From Paenibacillus sp. HWE-109 (lineage in GTDB: Bacteria; Bacillota; Bacilli; Paenibacillales; NBRC-103111), in contig NZ_CP091881.1 of assembly GCF_022163125.1 (NCBI RefSeq), positions 3,658,001-3,722,000 of the forward strand: a stretch of DNA of 64,000 nt. Direction: 5' to 3'. The notes under the pieces are model-generated. The model was given only the letters and a program-made list of their open reading frames with translations. It was not told the origin of the DNA and made no database searches. Shown here piece after piece: positions 25,184 to 33,051 of this stretch. The translations under genes were made by a program, and so were the position numbers. Position 1 is the first letter of the stretch; each line of letters opens with the position of its first letter.

Positions 25184-25837
25184 CTAGTCTACTCTTTCTA
25201 AATTGCCGTTTGCATCCATCTTAAACCGCGGCTTCTCTTCTTCCTCTTCTTCCACTAAAAAGGCCATCTTGCGCGCTCGATCCATAATTTGAATCAACGC
25301 TTTATAATCGTCATTCACGACGCGATAATCCGTTTCAACTTCATTCACTTGCTTGTTCAACTTGTTGTTTTCCCTGCCTAGTCTATCTAACTCATCCTCT
25401 TTGTCCTGCAGCTCTTTCTCCAAGCTTTTAATATGTCGATTCATATCTTGATACGTGCTTCTCCACTGTCGCAAGAACCGGATCACTGCGTCAATCGACA
25501 GCGTTTCTTCTGTAAAGGATTCTGATTTCCCCTGCGATAACTCCGGATTATCCAATAGCCCTATGGAAGTCGAGCCAGAGATGGACACTGCCGCATGCTT
25601 CTTGAGCTGCGTTCTCTTTTGACGTTGCGCTTTGGCAATTTGTATAGCCGCTTCATATTTCTTTCTGACAAAGCTATTCCAGCGAAATCCACAAGCCGCC
25701 GCTGTACGTCCAATGCGTTCTCCAACTTCCTCAAACGCAGATAATTGTGTGCTGCCTTCTCGTATGTGACGCAGTGTCACTTCCGCTAAGATCAAGTCGT
25801 CTTCATCGCTCCAAGCATCTTGTCTAATTGCCGACAT
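25184..25837 (-). CDS. gerR: RsfA/GerR family sporulation transcription factor
   Basis: Regulator of 217 residues. The N-terminus (about 5-55) reads RQDAWSDEDDLILAEVTLRHI and RTAAACGFRWNSFVRK, the Myb/SANT-like DNA-binding domain of RsfA and YlbO (GerR), followed by a basic linker and a C-terminal coiled coil (about 125-185) ending in a glutamate cluster. B. subtilis GerR is a sigma-E-controlled mother-cell regulator located next to panE, as here. The ATG at 25837 is preferred because GGGAGG lies 9 bases upstream, rather than the earlier start in the open frame. Distinguishing RsfA from GerR relies on neighbourhood. Confidence 0.8.
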   Translation of the reverse strand: MSAIRQDAWSDEDDLILAEVTLRHIREGSTQLSAFEEVGERIGRTAAACGFRWNSFVRKKYEAAIQIAKAQRQKRTQLKKHAAVSISGSTSIGLLDNPELSQGKSESFTEETLSIDAVIRFLRQWRSTYQDMNRHIKSLEKELQDKEDELDRLGRENNKLNKQVNEVETDYRVVNDDYKALIQIMDRARKMAFLVEEEEEEKPRFKMDANGNLERVD

Positions 25838-25882
25838 ATGGTCAAACCTCCCAATCATAATGTACAGATGCAGTTAAAAGAA

Positions 25883-25917
25883 GAATCAATTCGTAGATAA
25901 CAGGTATAAATTGATTC
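25883..25917. repeat. Inverted repeat upstream of the gerR-like gene
   Basis: The 9-mer GAATCAATT (25883-25891) and its exact complement AATTGATTC (25909-25917) are separated by 17 bases, 46 bases before the regulator start codon. It could be an operator or leader hairpin. The rest of the 318-base gap (25838-26155) holds the DUF2626 promoter and nothing else I can assign. Confidence 0.4.
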
Positions 25918-26078
25918 GTGCCATTAGTACTATTTCTATGCCCGTACTAGAGTTCATAGAATCTATTTGATACTAAATGGTATTGCCAAATTTTTTGACA
26001 CTCATACATGGGATTCGGATAAAAAGACATACTACTACTATCTGATGAAATGTTTTGAATTTCGTCACCGTTTGACGG

Positions 26079-26107
26079 TTTACACCGCTCAGTTCAAAAG
26101 GTATAAT
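26079..26107 (+). promoter_or_regulatory. Sigma-A type promoter of the DUF2626 gene
   Basis: TTTACA (26079-26084) and TATAAT (26102-26107) are separated by exactly 17 bases. Transcription would begin near 26114, about 40 bases before the start codon. Confidence 0.75.
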
Positions 26108-26155
26108 GTGTTGTAGTTAAAGTGCAACGTGGTACGAGAGGGGGATGTAACGAGA

Positions 26156-26386
26156 ATGGATCGCATGTTTCGGGTTCTAGGTTTTTGGACACTTGTTATC
26201 GCGCTTATGAGCTTAGCAGGCGATATGATACCTATGTCTCTGATTTTCTTTTTTCAAACAGCCGTATTCGTCATTCTAGGCTATATGCGCTTGTCAGAAC
26301 GCACTTACATATTGTTGTTCTGGGGATATATGATTATTTCCTTCAGCGGCTTTACGTACTGGTCATTTTTCAAAATGTCCATCTAA
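26156..26386 (+). CDS. DUF2626 family small membrane protein
   Basis: Protein of 76 residues with two or three hydrophobic segments. It starts MDRMFRVLGFW and contains FFFQTAVFVILGYMRLSER, the recognisable pattern of DUF2626, a conserved Bacillales family of unknown function. The ATG at 26156 is set by AGGGGG about 12 bases upstream and by family length; the open frame begins further upstream. It is a single-gene unit between its own promoter and a shared terminator. Confidence 0.85.
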   Translation: MDRMFRVLGFWTLVIALMSLAGDMIPMSLIFFFQTAVFVILGYMRLSERTYILLFWGYMIISFSGFTYWSFFKMSI

Positions 26387-26410
26387 TTCCCACAACCTTA
26401 ACAACAAAGC

Positions 26411-26449
26411 AAAAAGGTGGACCGCTTAATCAGCGGCTCACCTTTTTTT
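26411..26449. terminator. Bidirectional terminator between convergent genes
   Basis: AAAAAGGTG...CCGCT TAAT CAGCGG...CACCTTTTTTT forms a stem with runs of A on one side and T on the other, usable from both strands. On the minus strand it overlaps the last codons and stop of the MidA-like gene. Confidence 0.85.
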
Positions 26450-27568
26450 CGTTGCAATTAAGACTTTGAACAGCTCACTCATATGATCACTGAGCAATAA
26501 TTGACGAATCGCACGATTCCTTTTGGATACCTCGCTGAATGGATTCGGATCGAAGTGATCCTGCAGCTTTTGCAAAATCCCCTGTTCGACCAGGAACTCC
26601 CGCTGCGTCTGGAGCGTGACATCCGCAAAGCCGCTCTGGAGTGCTACCTTTTCAATAAAACTAAAGTCTATATGAGCAGTCATGTCTTGTTCTCCTTGAT
26701 GAATCCATGGGTTATCGTGAGCTTGATGCTGCCGATAACACATGAAAGTGCCTTGATAGCGATGAGGAGCATATAGTTCAGCTTCAACATCTCCATAATC
26801 AATGACAAGCAGACTTCCGTTTTCCATTCGACTGGCAATTCCCGCGATCCATACCTCGGCCTCAAGATTAATCTCGCCGATTTGCCCGTCCAGCCATTGA
26901 ACTTTACTTTGTGCAAGGAAGTCTAATAGACGTTCCGAGCGAATGGGACGCCAGATTTCTTGAAATTCCTGCTCTTCGGGGCGCCAATGGACATAAGATT
27001 CTTGAAAATCCGAGTTTTTATAGCGAATACGATGAACAGGAAAGGCATCAAGAAGCTCGTTAGCAAGCACGTAGAGATGCTCCTGAGGTTCTTGTGCAAG
27101 CCACTCCCCCGCTTGCGCGAACTCAATATTGGCAGCATGATCCTGCAGCGCAGTTCGTTGCAGTTCCCGGTGATAGGCACTCGATTCAATCAATGTGTAG
27201 CGGACCCGGTCATATATGGCAGGGCTCGTGTTTTTTATTTCCTCCATAATATGAAAGGCCATCCGGCCAGACCCTCCTCCCCATTCAACAAGGTGAAGGA
27301 CCAACTGATCACTAGAAGCCGAAGCTGCCTGTTTCGTTACAAAAGCAGCTATCATTTCACCCATCACAGATCCAATGGAGGAGCTCGTATAGAAATCGCC
27401 TTGTTTACCTATCTTAGGATTCTCATTGCGATAATAACCGTAAGGTTCACTGTATAGGCAAATTGCCATATACTCGTGAAAAGGTATGGCCTTATCATCA
27501 TTTAAATCCATCGCTTCTATGAGAGCATTCACCACTTCAGGGTGGCCCAACTGTTGTTTCATGTTCAC
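26438..27568 (-). CDS. MidA/NDUFAF7-family SAM-dependent methyltransferase
   Basis: Protein of 376 residues of the DUF185/MidA family. Seen are GYYRNENPKIGKQGDFYTS near 44-62, the SAM loop VEWGGGSGR near 93-101 and the family motif ANELLDAFPVHR near 168-179. Eukaryotic members methylate a complex I subunit; the bacterial substrate is unknown. It starts with GTG at 27568, 7 bases after GGAGG; an in-frame ATG two codons later is further from that site. It is transcribed divergently from the lipoprotein gene at 27656. The stop lies within the shared terminator. Confidence 0.85.
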   Translation of the reverse strand: MNMKQQLGHPEVVNALIEAMDLNDDKAIPFHEYMAICLYSEPYGYYRNENPKIGKQGDFYTSSSIGSVMGEMIAAFVTKQAASASSDQLVLHLVEWGGGSGRMAFHIMEEIKNTSPAIYDRVRYTLIESSAYHRELQRTALQDHAANIEFAQAGEWLAQEPQEHLYVLANELLDAFPVHRIRYKNSDFQESYVHWRPEEQEFQEIWRPIRSERLLDFLAQSKVQWLDGQIGEINLEAEVWIAGIASRMENGSLLVIDYGDVEAELYAPHRYQGTFMCYRQHQAHDNPWIHQGEQDMTAHIDFSFIEKVALQSGFADVTLQTQREFLVEQGILQKLQDHFDPNPFSEVSKRNRAIRQLLLSDHMSELFKVLIATKKR

Positions 27569-27593
27569 AGCGTAACCTCCAATTGTTTACTTA

Positions 27594-27622
27594 AAGACAA
27601 ACCTAAAGGAAACCATTATAAT
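27594..27622 (+). promoter_or_regulatory. Promoter of the lipoprotein gene
   Basis: AAGACA (27594-27599) and a perfect TATAAT (27617-27622) are 17 bases apart, about 28 bases before the predicted transcript start-to-RBS region of the gene at 27656. Confidence 0.6.
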
Positions 27623-27655
27623 AAAGTAGGATTATGGAAGGAGAGACAGAAAAGC

Positions 27656-28621
27656 ATGTCAAAAAAGTGGGTAACTTTAACAGCAGTAACGGCGATCAGC
27701 CTTGTTTCGTTGACTGCCTGTACAGACAACAACAAAGTAAAAGAGGCTTTGGATCAAGCAATTAGCAAACAAAAAGAAATGACATCGTACACATTCGATG
27801 GGGGTACTACGTTATCAATCAGCGATGGTTTGTTGAAATCATCCAACCCTTTAACTAATGGCCTATTATCGCTTATCAAAGAAAGCACGATCGATTGGAA
27901 AGGGATCAGCAACGTGGAGCCCCTCCAATTTCAAACTGACTTGAAAATAACGCCCAAGGGCTCTACATCGCCTTTTGAGATACCAATTCTCATTAAAGAT
28001 AGCAAATTGTATTTTAATATGCCAGCATTAAATAAGACACCAGATGAGTTCTATGCCATTGATATGCAGCAATTAAGCCAAACTGGCAAAAGCCCTTTAT
28101 CCCTGGACAGCTTGAAAAACACTTCGCAATTGTCAACGTCGCTTAGCAATCTTGTATTTAGCGGCATGGATGCCAAATGGTTCAAAGAAGCCAAAGAACC
28201 AACCAAACTGAAGGATGGCTCTTCAGCCAAGTCCATCAGCGTAGAACTCACAAGCAAAAATGAAAAAGAAGTCAACACCGCGCTGCAAGCCAAGCTGCCC
28301 GAATTTATTGGTACGCTGCAAACGAACGGTTTCCTCACAACCGAACAAGCTGACCAGTTCAAGAAAACTCAGCTTAATGGCTTACAGCTTAAAGCGCCCG
28401 GCAAGCTAGTGGTCGCTATCGATGACAAAGGTTTTATCCGCGATCAAACAATCGATATCAACTTTACGGTTACAGCGGATGGCAAAGCACAAGATAATCA
28501 CATCCTGCTTCATCAGAGCTACGAGGCTATTAATCAAGCATCACCGCTCACCAAAGAAGTGCCCAAAAATGTAAAGAGTTTCAATGATATTCTCAAATTA
28601 ATCACACCGGCCAAGAAATAG
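27656..28621 (+). CDS. Uncharacterised lipoprotein, LolA/LppX-like fold possible
   Basis: Predicted lipoprotein of 321 residues. The signal peptide ends with the lipobox SLTAC near residue 20. The mature part starts with a helix (VKEALDQAISKQKEM), then alternating beta-type segments, as in proteins that ask 'how much lipid or drug is bound' in a half-barrel fold; this resemblance is only by pattern. There are no enzyme motifs. The ATG at 27656 follows GGAAGGAGAG. It has its own promoter and a strong terminator, so it is a single-gene unit. The family was not recognised. Confidence 0.7.
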   Translation: MSKKWVTLTAVTAISLVSLTACTDNNKVKEALDQAISKQKEMTSYTFDGGTTLSISDGLLKSSNPLTNGLLSLIKESTIDWKGISNVEPLQFQTDLKITPKGSTSPFEIPILIKDSKLYFNMPALNKTPDEFYAIDMQQLSQTGKSPLSLDSLKNTSQLSTSLSNLVFSGMDAKWFKEAKEPTKLKDGSSAKSISVELTSKNEKEVNTALQAKLPEFIGTLQTNGFLTTEQADQFKKTQLNGLQLKAPGKLVVAIDDKGFIRDQTIDINFTVTADGKAQDNHILLHQSYEAINQASPLTKEVPKNVKSFNDILKLITPAKK

Positions 28622-28630
28622 ATGTAAGGC

Positions 28631-28667
28631 AAATACTTACCTCTTCCCCAGAGGTAAGTATTTTTTT
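28631..28667 (+). terminator. Strong rho-independent terminator
   Basis: A perfect 13-base stem AATACTTACCTCT / AGAGGTAAGTATT with a TCCCC loop is followed by TTTTT. It ends the lipoprotein transcript. Confidence 0.92.
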
Positions 28668-28721
28668 GTGCTTCATTTAATAGAAATATGATAATCTGTT
28701 CATAGGGGGAGAATTCGTTCA

Positions 28722-29816
28722 ATGAAATATAAAATCATACTTATCCTAATGACTGCTTTTTTACTTACACAACTCACCATTCCTTTCCAACCGGCATTCG
28801 CCGTTGAAACGAGCCCTGCAACGGATGAAGCTAAGGAACTCGTGCAGAAGGGACTTACCATTTTCGAAATCGACAAAGAAGTCAGCCGTTTAAATGAACA
28901 AGACGCCAAAATAGTTGTTCAAATCCAGCAAAATGAACAAGATATCGCCAAGCAGAACAGCAATGTTGAGAGCACTCGCAAACACGCCGGCAAAGTCATG
29001 AGAGCTTATTATACGGGAGACCGCGATTCTATCTGGATGCTGATCTTCAGCGTCAGCTCCTTCGCAGATGCGCTGCGGATGTTTGAATATCTGCAAATGA
29101 TTATCACAAACGATCATCGCGCTTTATCCACTTTTACGGACTCATTCAATAACTTAAAGAGCCTCAAGACAGAACTGGAAACCTCGCGGGCTGAGCTTCA
29201 GCAGACGAAAGATAAGTTTCTCTTACAGCGCGAACGCCTCGTGAAGCTCCAAGAGGAATTGGACAAACAATTGGCTGTCAGCGCCCAGGCACAAGTCATC
29301 GAGAGCCAAATCAAAAGCTTAAATGAGCAATGGAAACAAGAAGGCGTTCCTTTATTCCGCGAGTACTTGAACAGCTTATCTACAGCTTTCCGCGAATTGC
29401 CGCAATACGTAACCAACGAAAGTAAATTTATGGACCTGTCATCCATTAAAAACCCGGTTATCACCATCAGTGATACGGATTTCAATACGTATATTCACAC
29501 CAAAAATGACCTTCTGAAAAATCTCAATTTCAAATTTGCTGATGGAAACATCATTGCCAAAGGCAAAAAAGAGAACATCGAAGTTACGTTGGAAGGCAAG
29601 TTTCTTTTGAAAGAAAATCCCGATATGAATGAAGTCCGCTTCGTTGTGGAGAAGCTGGAATTCAACGGATTTACTCTGCCGGATACCACAATCGAAGATT
29701 TTACCAAAGAATTTCAGCTAGGTTTTATTCCCAAGAAAATAGTTAATTATCTCGATGTTGTTAGCGTTGAAACCAAAAATGGCGTCGCCGTAGTGAAACT
29801 TAAACTATCCCTGTAA
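28722..29816 (+). CDS. Secreted coiled-coil protein, PcsB/CwlO-like N-terminus, no hydrolase domain
   Basis: Exported protein of 364 residues. A signal peptide ends near AFA at residue 27. A coiled coil runs from about 45 to 90, followed by RAYYTGDRDSIWMLIFSVSS (near 100-119), the hinge pattern of the PcsB/CwlO coiled-coil domain, then a second long coiled coil (about 130-205). In PcsB and CwlO this region docks to FtsEX and a C-terminal CHAP or NlpC/P60 domain cuts peptidoglycan; here the C-terminal 150 residues have no such catalytic motif and look like a beta-rich domain. It could act as a regulator or activator, as EnvC-type proteins do (inference). RBS AGGGGGAG precedes the ATG. Confidence 0.7.
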   Translation: MKYKIILILMTAFLLTQLTIPFQPAFAVETSPATDEAKELVQKGLTIFEIDKEVSRLNEQDAKIVVQIQQNEQDIAKQNSNVESTRKHAGKVMRAYYTGDRDSIWMLIFSVSSFADALRMFEYLQMIITNDHRALSTFTDSFNNLKSLKTELETSRAELQQTKDKFLLQRERLVKLQEELDKQLAVSAQAQVIESQIKSLNEQWKQEGVPLFREYLNSLSTAFRELPQYVTNESKFMDLSSIKNPVITISDTDFNTYIHTKNDLLKNLNFKFADGNIIAKGKKENIEVTLEGKFLLKENPDMNEVRFVVEKLEFNGFTLPDTTIEDFTKEFQLGFIPKKIVNYLDVVSVETKNGVAVVKLKLSL

Positions 29817-29853
29817 ACTAGCAGTGGATGCTAAAGCAAAGTGAGGACTTCCC

Positions 29854-30345
29854 ATGGAATCAAAAATTGGCCTGTTAATCGATTTGCCGGAAAGCAAACT
29901 GCCCGGTTTTTATGCACAGATCACCAAAGCGCTTGCTGGCAGCGTGGCCTTATTCGATCATGACAACGAGATGTTGATCGTCAGTAATAAGGAACAACAA
30001 ACAGCCGTATTGGCCGTTATCAAGGAGTTGGGCATCGAAGCGGACCTTATGGATCTTCGCCTGCTGCCACCTGATGCGGAACTAACAGATCTCTTCAGTG
30101 ATTACGGATTTACAAGCCACGCCGGTAACGACTACCTCTACGATAAATTAGTCATTTTCTTCCGTTTTGCTCCAGGCAGCCCTCAGGCCGAAGTCGATCA
30201 AGCGGCTCTTCAGATGGAAGAGCACCTTCTCGTTCAGTACCAAGACGAAGAAAACGGCGAAGTCTTCATCGCGGACCGGCAGCTCGGAGAATTGATGCAC
30301 GGTATCGCCAAGGCTTACCGCTGCCGCATCGAAATGCTTTCCTAA
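29854..30345 (+). CDS. Conserved-looking cytoplasmic protein, function unknown
   Basis: Soluble, acidic protein of 163 residues without signal peptide, membrane segment or recognised motif. Alternating hydrophobic strands and helices (LVIFFRFAPGSP near 105-116, long amphipathic helix near 118-132) suggest a small alpha/beta fold. It follows the coiled-coil gene by 37 bases with GTGAGGA upstream of the ATG, and shares a strong terminator with the convergent phoH-like gene, so it is probably cotranscribed with the coiled-coil gene. Family not recognised. Confidence 0.65.
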   Translation: MESKIGLLIDLPESKLPGFYAQITKALAGSVALFDHDNEMLIVSNKEQQTAVLAVIKELGIEADLMDLRLLPPDAELTDLFSDYGFTSHAGNDYLYDKLVIFFRFAPGSPQAEVDQAALQMEEHLLVQYQDEENGEVFIADRQLGELMHGIAKAYRCRIEMLS

Positions 30346-30392
30346 ATAAGAAATCCCTCACCCCGATTACCGGGATGAGGGATTTCTTATTT
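30344..30392. terminator. Bidirectional terminator with 17-base perfect stem
   Basis: AAATAAGAAATCCCTCA (30344-30360) and its exact complement (30376-30392) surround a loop in which CCCCG and CGGG can also pair. It overlaps the stop codons of both convergent genes and has A/T runs suited to both directions. Confidence 0.92.
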
Positions 30393-31723
30393 CAGAGCAA
30401 ATCGGCCGCTAATTGCGCCAGATGTGAACGTTCACCACGTTCGAGCGTGATGTGTCCGCTGATTCCTTCTTGCTTAAATCGTTCCACAACATAAGTCAAA
30501 CCATTGCTGGAAGCATCCAAATATGGATGGTCAATTTGATCTGGGTCGCCTAGGAGAACAATTTTACTGCCTTCCCCCACGCGTGAAACGATTGTTTTCA
30601 CTTCGTGTTTGGATAAGTTCTGGGCTTCATCAATGATAATGAATTGCCCAGGGATGGAACGTCCGCGAATGTACGTCAAGGCCTCAACTTGGATGCTGCC
30701 GAGTCCGGCAAGTATTTTCTCAATGTCTCCGGGTTTTTTGGTGTCGAACAAGTACTCCAAATTATCGTAGATCGGCTGCATCCATGGCCGCAGCTTTTCA
30801 TCTTTTTCACCAGGCAGGTAACCTATATCTTTCCCCATCGGTACAACAGGCCGAGCAATCAACAACTTCTTGTACTTGCGATCATCCTCAATCTTCATTA
30901 GCCCTGCGGCTAATGTCAGCAGCGTCTTACCTGTACCCGCTTTCCCAGTCAGGGTGACGAGCGGGATATCGTCATTGAGCAGGAGCTCAAGAGCCATGCG
31001 TTGCTGCGCATTGCGCGCGGCAATTCCCCAAATGGGATCATTGCTCATATAGAGCGGTTCCAGTTTTTTGGCATCCGTAGTCACTTTCAGCAAGGCTGAC
31101 TTGGAAGATCCAAGCTCATCCCGCAGAATAACAAATTCATTGGGATGCAGCATGTATCCCAGATTAAGCGAGGTAACCGTCAAGAAACGATAGGAGTAGA
31201 ATTCATCAATGACAGAAGGATGTACAAAAAGGGTGATGTAACCCGTGTACATATCCGTTTGCGCCACAATGCGATCTGTTAAGTAGTCCTGTGCAGGAAT
31301 ACCGAGAACATCCGCTTTAATACGTACTAATGTATCTTTGCTTACGATCACAACCGGTCTAGGAGCTTCATTCTCCTGCTCTTCCAAATGGTAATTGAGC
31401 GCGACCGCCAGGATTCGATTATCATTCGTTAATTCCGCAAATGTATCTTGCAGCTTCGCAAAGCTGCGATGATTGAGCTCCACTTTGATGCTGCCGCCAT
31501 GTTCGAGTGTGATCCCATCGGATAAATTACCCTTGGTTCTGAGTCCGTCAAGCAATCTCGACACATGTCTGGCATTACGGCCAATTTCCTCCGCATTCCG
31601 TTTCTTCGAATCGATTTCCTCCAACACCACGGCGGGTATGACTACTTCATTGTCTTCAAATGCGAATAAAGCATTAGGGTCCTGAAGCAGTACATTGGTA
31701 TCTAACACGTAAATTTTTTTCAT
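30392..31723 (-). CDS. ylaK: PhoH-like protein with PIN domain (PhoH2, YlaK-like)
   Basis: Protein of 443 residues joining a PIN RNase-type domain to a PhoH ATPase. PIN acidic residues are seen in VLDTNVLL (near 6-13) and VVLEEIDSKK (near 32-41). The PhoH part has Walker A GKAGTGKT at 260-267 and Walker B FIIIDEAQN near 367-375. Such proteins are thought to be RNA helicases/RNases. The ATG at 31723 (MKKIYVLDTN) is chosen over the open-frame start at 31801 because GGAGGGGA lies just upstream. It is divergent from the ylaJ-like gene, matching the ylaJ-ylaK neighbourhood of Bacillus. Confidence 0.9.
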   Translation of the reverse strand: MKKIYVLDTNVLLQDPNALFAFEDNEVVIPAVVLEEIDSKKRNAEEIGRNARHVSRLLDGLRTKGNLSDGITLEHGGSIKVELNHRSFAKLQDTFAELTNDNRILAVALNYHLEEQENEAPRPVVIVSKDTLVRIKADVLGIPAQDYLTDRIVAQTDMYTGYITLFVHPSVIDEFYSYRFLTVTSLNLGYMLHPNEFVILRDELGSSKSALLKVTTDAKKLEPLYMSNDPIWGIAARNAQQRMALELLLNDDIPLVTLTGKAGTGKTLLTLAAGLMKIEDDRKYKKLLIARPVVPMGKDIGYLPGEKDEKLRPWMQPIYDNLEYLFDTKKPGDIEKILAGLGSIQVEALTYIRGRSIPGQFIIIDEAQNLSKHEVKTIVSRVGEGSKIVLLGDPDQIDHPYLDASSNGLTYVVERFKQEGISGHITLERGERSHLAQLAADLL

Positions 31724-31835
31724 TGGTGTGTCCCCTCCCAGATTTGGCGTTAGATCATTGGTTATATTTGATGATACATACAACCTAGCTGTGCAGGACA
31801 AACTAAACGCGAGATTGAGGAAAGGATCGATTCTA

Positions 31836-32381
31836 GTGAGACTATTGTGCGTATTTTTGTTGGTACTGACCCTCGCGGTTGGCTGTAGTCAAGCGCCGAA
31901 AAGTGGTGCCCCCTCTCAAGATCCGAATCAAAGGCAAGTGAAAGTACAACAGATCGCTCCACAAAAGCTCGAGATCAAAGATTCGAAAGCAGTTGCGCAG
32001 CGTTTGGAGCAGCTAGCCACCAGTATCCCTATGGTCGAGAGCGCGCATTGTGTTGTCTTCGGCAATACGGCAGTAGTGGGCATTAATATCAAGAAGGACT
32101 TGGATCGCGCCAAAGTGGGAACGGTCAAATACTCCGTTGCTGAGGCCCTCAAAAAAGACCCTTATGGTGTCAATGCGGTCGTTACAGCCGATTTGGACTT
32201 AGACGAACGTCTGCGCAACATTCGGGATAACATCCAAGCAGGTAGACCCATTACCGGGTTCGCTGAACAAATGGCGGATATCGTAGGCCGTGTGATGCCA
32301 CAACTGCCGCGCGACATTCGCAATCCAACCCATAATCATGGAACTAATGACGCGAATACAGCAGGTAATCCTACCCCTTAA
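31836..32381 (+). CDS. ylaJ: YhcN/YlaJ family sporulation lipoprotein
   Basis: Lipoprotein of 182 residues. The signal peptide (LLCVFLLVLTL) ends in the lipobox AVGC near residue 18. The domain from about 45 to 150 (AQRLEQLATSIPMVESAHCVVFGNTAVVGI then VVTADLDLDERLRNI) is the YhcN/YlaJ family, found in spore formers and often in the spore membrane or coat. The GTG start at 31836 is chosen because AGGAAAGGA lies upstream and the signal peptide follows at once; upstream in-frame codons overlap the phoH-like gene's leader. A Pro/Asn tail ends the protein. Confidence 0.85.
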   Translation: MRLLCVFLLVLTLAVGCSQAPKSGAPSQDPNQRQVKVQQIAPQKLEIKDSKAVAQRLEQLATSIPMVESAHCVVFGNTAVVGINIKKDLDRAKVGTVKYSVAEALKKDPYGVNAVVTADLDLDERLRNIRDNIQAGRPITGFAEQMADIVGRVMPQLPRDIRNPTHNHGTNDANTAGNPTP

Positions 32382-32397
32382 TTCGCGGTAAGATAAC

Positions 32398-32438
32398 AAA
32401 AAGCCTGACTGCAAACATGCAGATCTAGGCTTTTTTTA
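32398..32438. terminator. Bidirectional terminator between ylaJ-like gene and a small gene
   Basis: AAAAAGCCT...CTGCA AACA TGCAG...AGGCTTTTTTT forms a stem flanked by A and T runs, so it works from both sides. On the minus strand it overlaps the end of the 48-codon gene at 32425, supporting that small gene as a real convergent unit. Confidence 0.85.
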
Positions 32439-32571
32439 TCGCATCAAAAACTTGGCCGGGTATAGATACATGAACTCGGCTTGCGCAAGTTTTCTCATAT
32501 TCAGCTGTCATGATCATGAAGTGGGCGCGTACAATCATTTGCTCCGGTAAAGCTGGGATGTGTTCAGCCAT
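32425..32571 (-). CDS. Small 48-residue protein, family unknown
   Basis: A short minus-strand frame starts ATG at 32571, about 10 bases after a perfect AGGAGG, and encodes 48 residues beginning MAEHIPALPEQMIVRAHFM. An extended -10 (TGCTATACT on the minus strand, about 32624-32632) precedes it, and its stop lies in a bidirectional terminator. The product is soluble and lacks recognised motifs; one Cys is present. Promoter, ribosome site and terminator together make it a likely gene although it is shorter than usual length cut-offs. Function unknown. Confidence 0.6.
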   Translation of the reverse strand: MAEHIPALPEQMIVRAHFMIMTAEYEKTCASRVHVSIPGQVFDAIKKA

Positions 32572-32623
32572 ATCGATTGCGCCTCCTACTAGGTGGTTGA
32601 AAACGCTGCTTACACTTACAGTA

Positions 32624-32632
32624 TAGCATAGC
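32624..32632 (-). promoter_or_regulatory. Extended -10 promoter of the small gene
   Basis: The minus strand reads TGCTATACT, an extended -10 (TGn plus TATACT). No good -35 hexamer lies 16-18 bases upstream. The leader to the ATG at 32571 would be about 45 bases. Confidence 0.45.
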
Positions 32633-32757
32633 CGGTGGCAAGCGTTCCACCTTTATGTATCTATTTTCAATGCATGGGAACACTCCTTTACTTACCAGAT
32701 ATACCTTATTGTACGTCTGATTCAAGAAGTTATGAGTCATTGTCCACTTATTGATTA

Positions 32758-33051
32758 TTATTGATTATTGTATATGGGATTTGAATTAATATCATCCAAC
32801 AGCTTTTCTGCGGCTTCTCGTTCGAAGCTCTGTGTATGGCTACCGCCTTCTCGTTCAAAGGCAATGTGAATTTTCCGGCGATCTTCTTCATTTACAAATT
32901 GGATTTGACGAACCCCATGATCTTCGCGCAAAATAAGCGCAAAAAAATCCAGGGTTTCTTTGGCTGCTTCATCATCGGGTCTTGCTTCTTGAACGATATG
33001 CATTTGCAGCCAATTAAAGAATGTATCTTGGAGATTCAATTCAAACTCCAT
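32758..33051 (-). CDS. Hypothetical acidic protein, 97 residues
   Basis: Small soluble protein without membrane segment or known motif; predicted as mostly helical with two beta-like segments (GVRQIQFVNEEDRRKIHIAF near 48-67). Its start overlaps the end of the gene at 33041 by 11 bases, so the two are translationally coupled and probably act together. Just after the stop TTGATTATTA is tandemly repeated. Not recognised; the call as a gene rests on length, coupling and coding character. Confidence 0.6.
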   Translation of the reverse strand: MEFELNLQDTFFNWLQMHIVQEARPDDEAAKETLDFFALILREDHGVRQIQFVNEEDRRKIHIAFEREGGSHTQSFEREAAEKLLDDINSNPIYNNQ

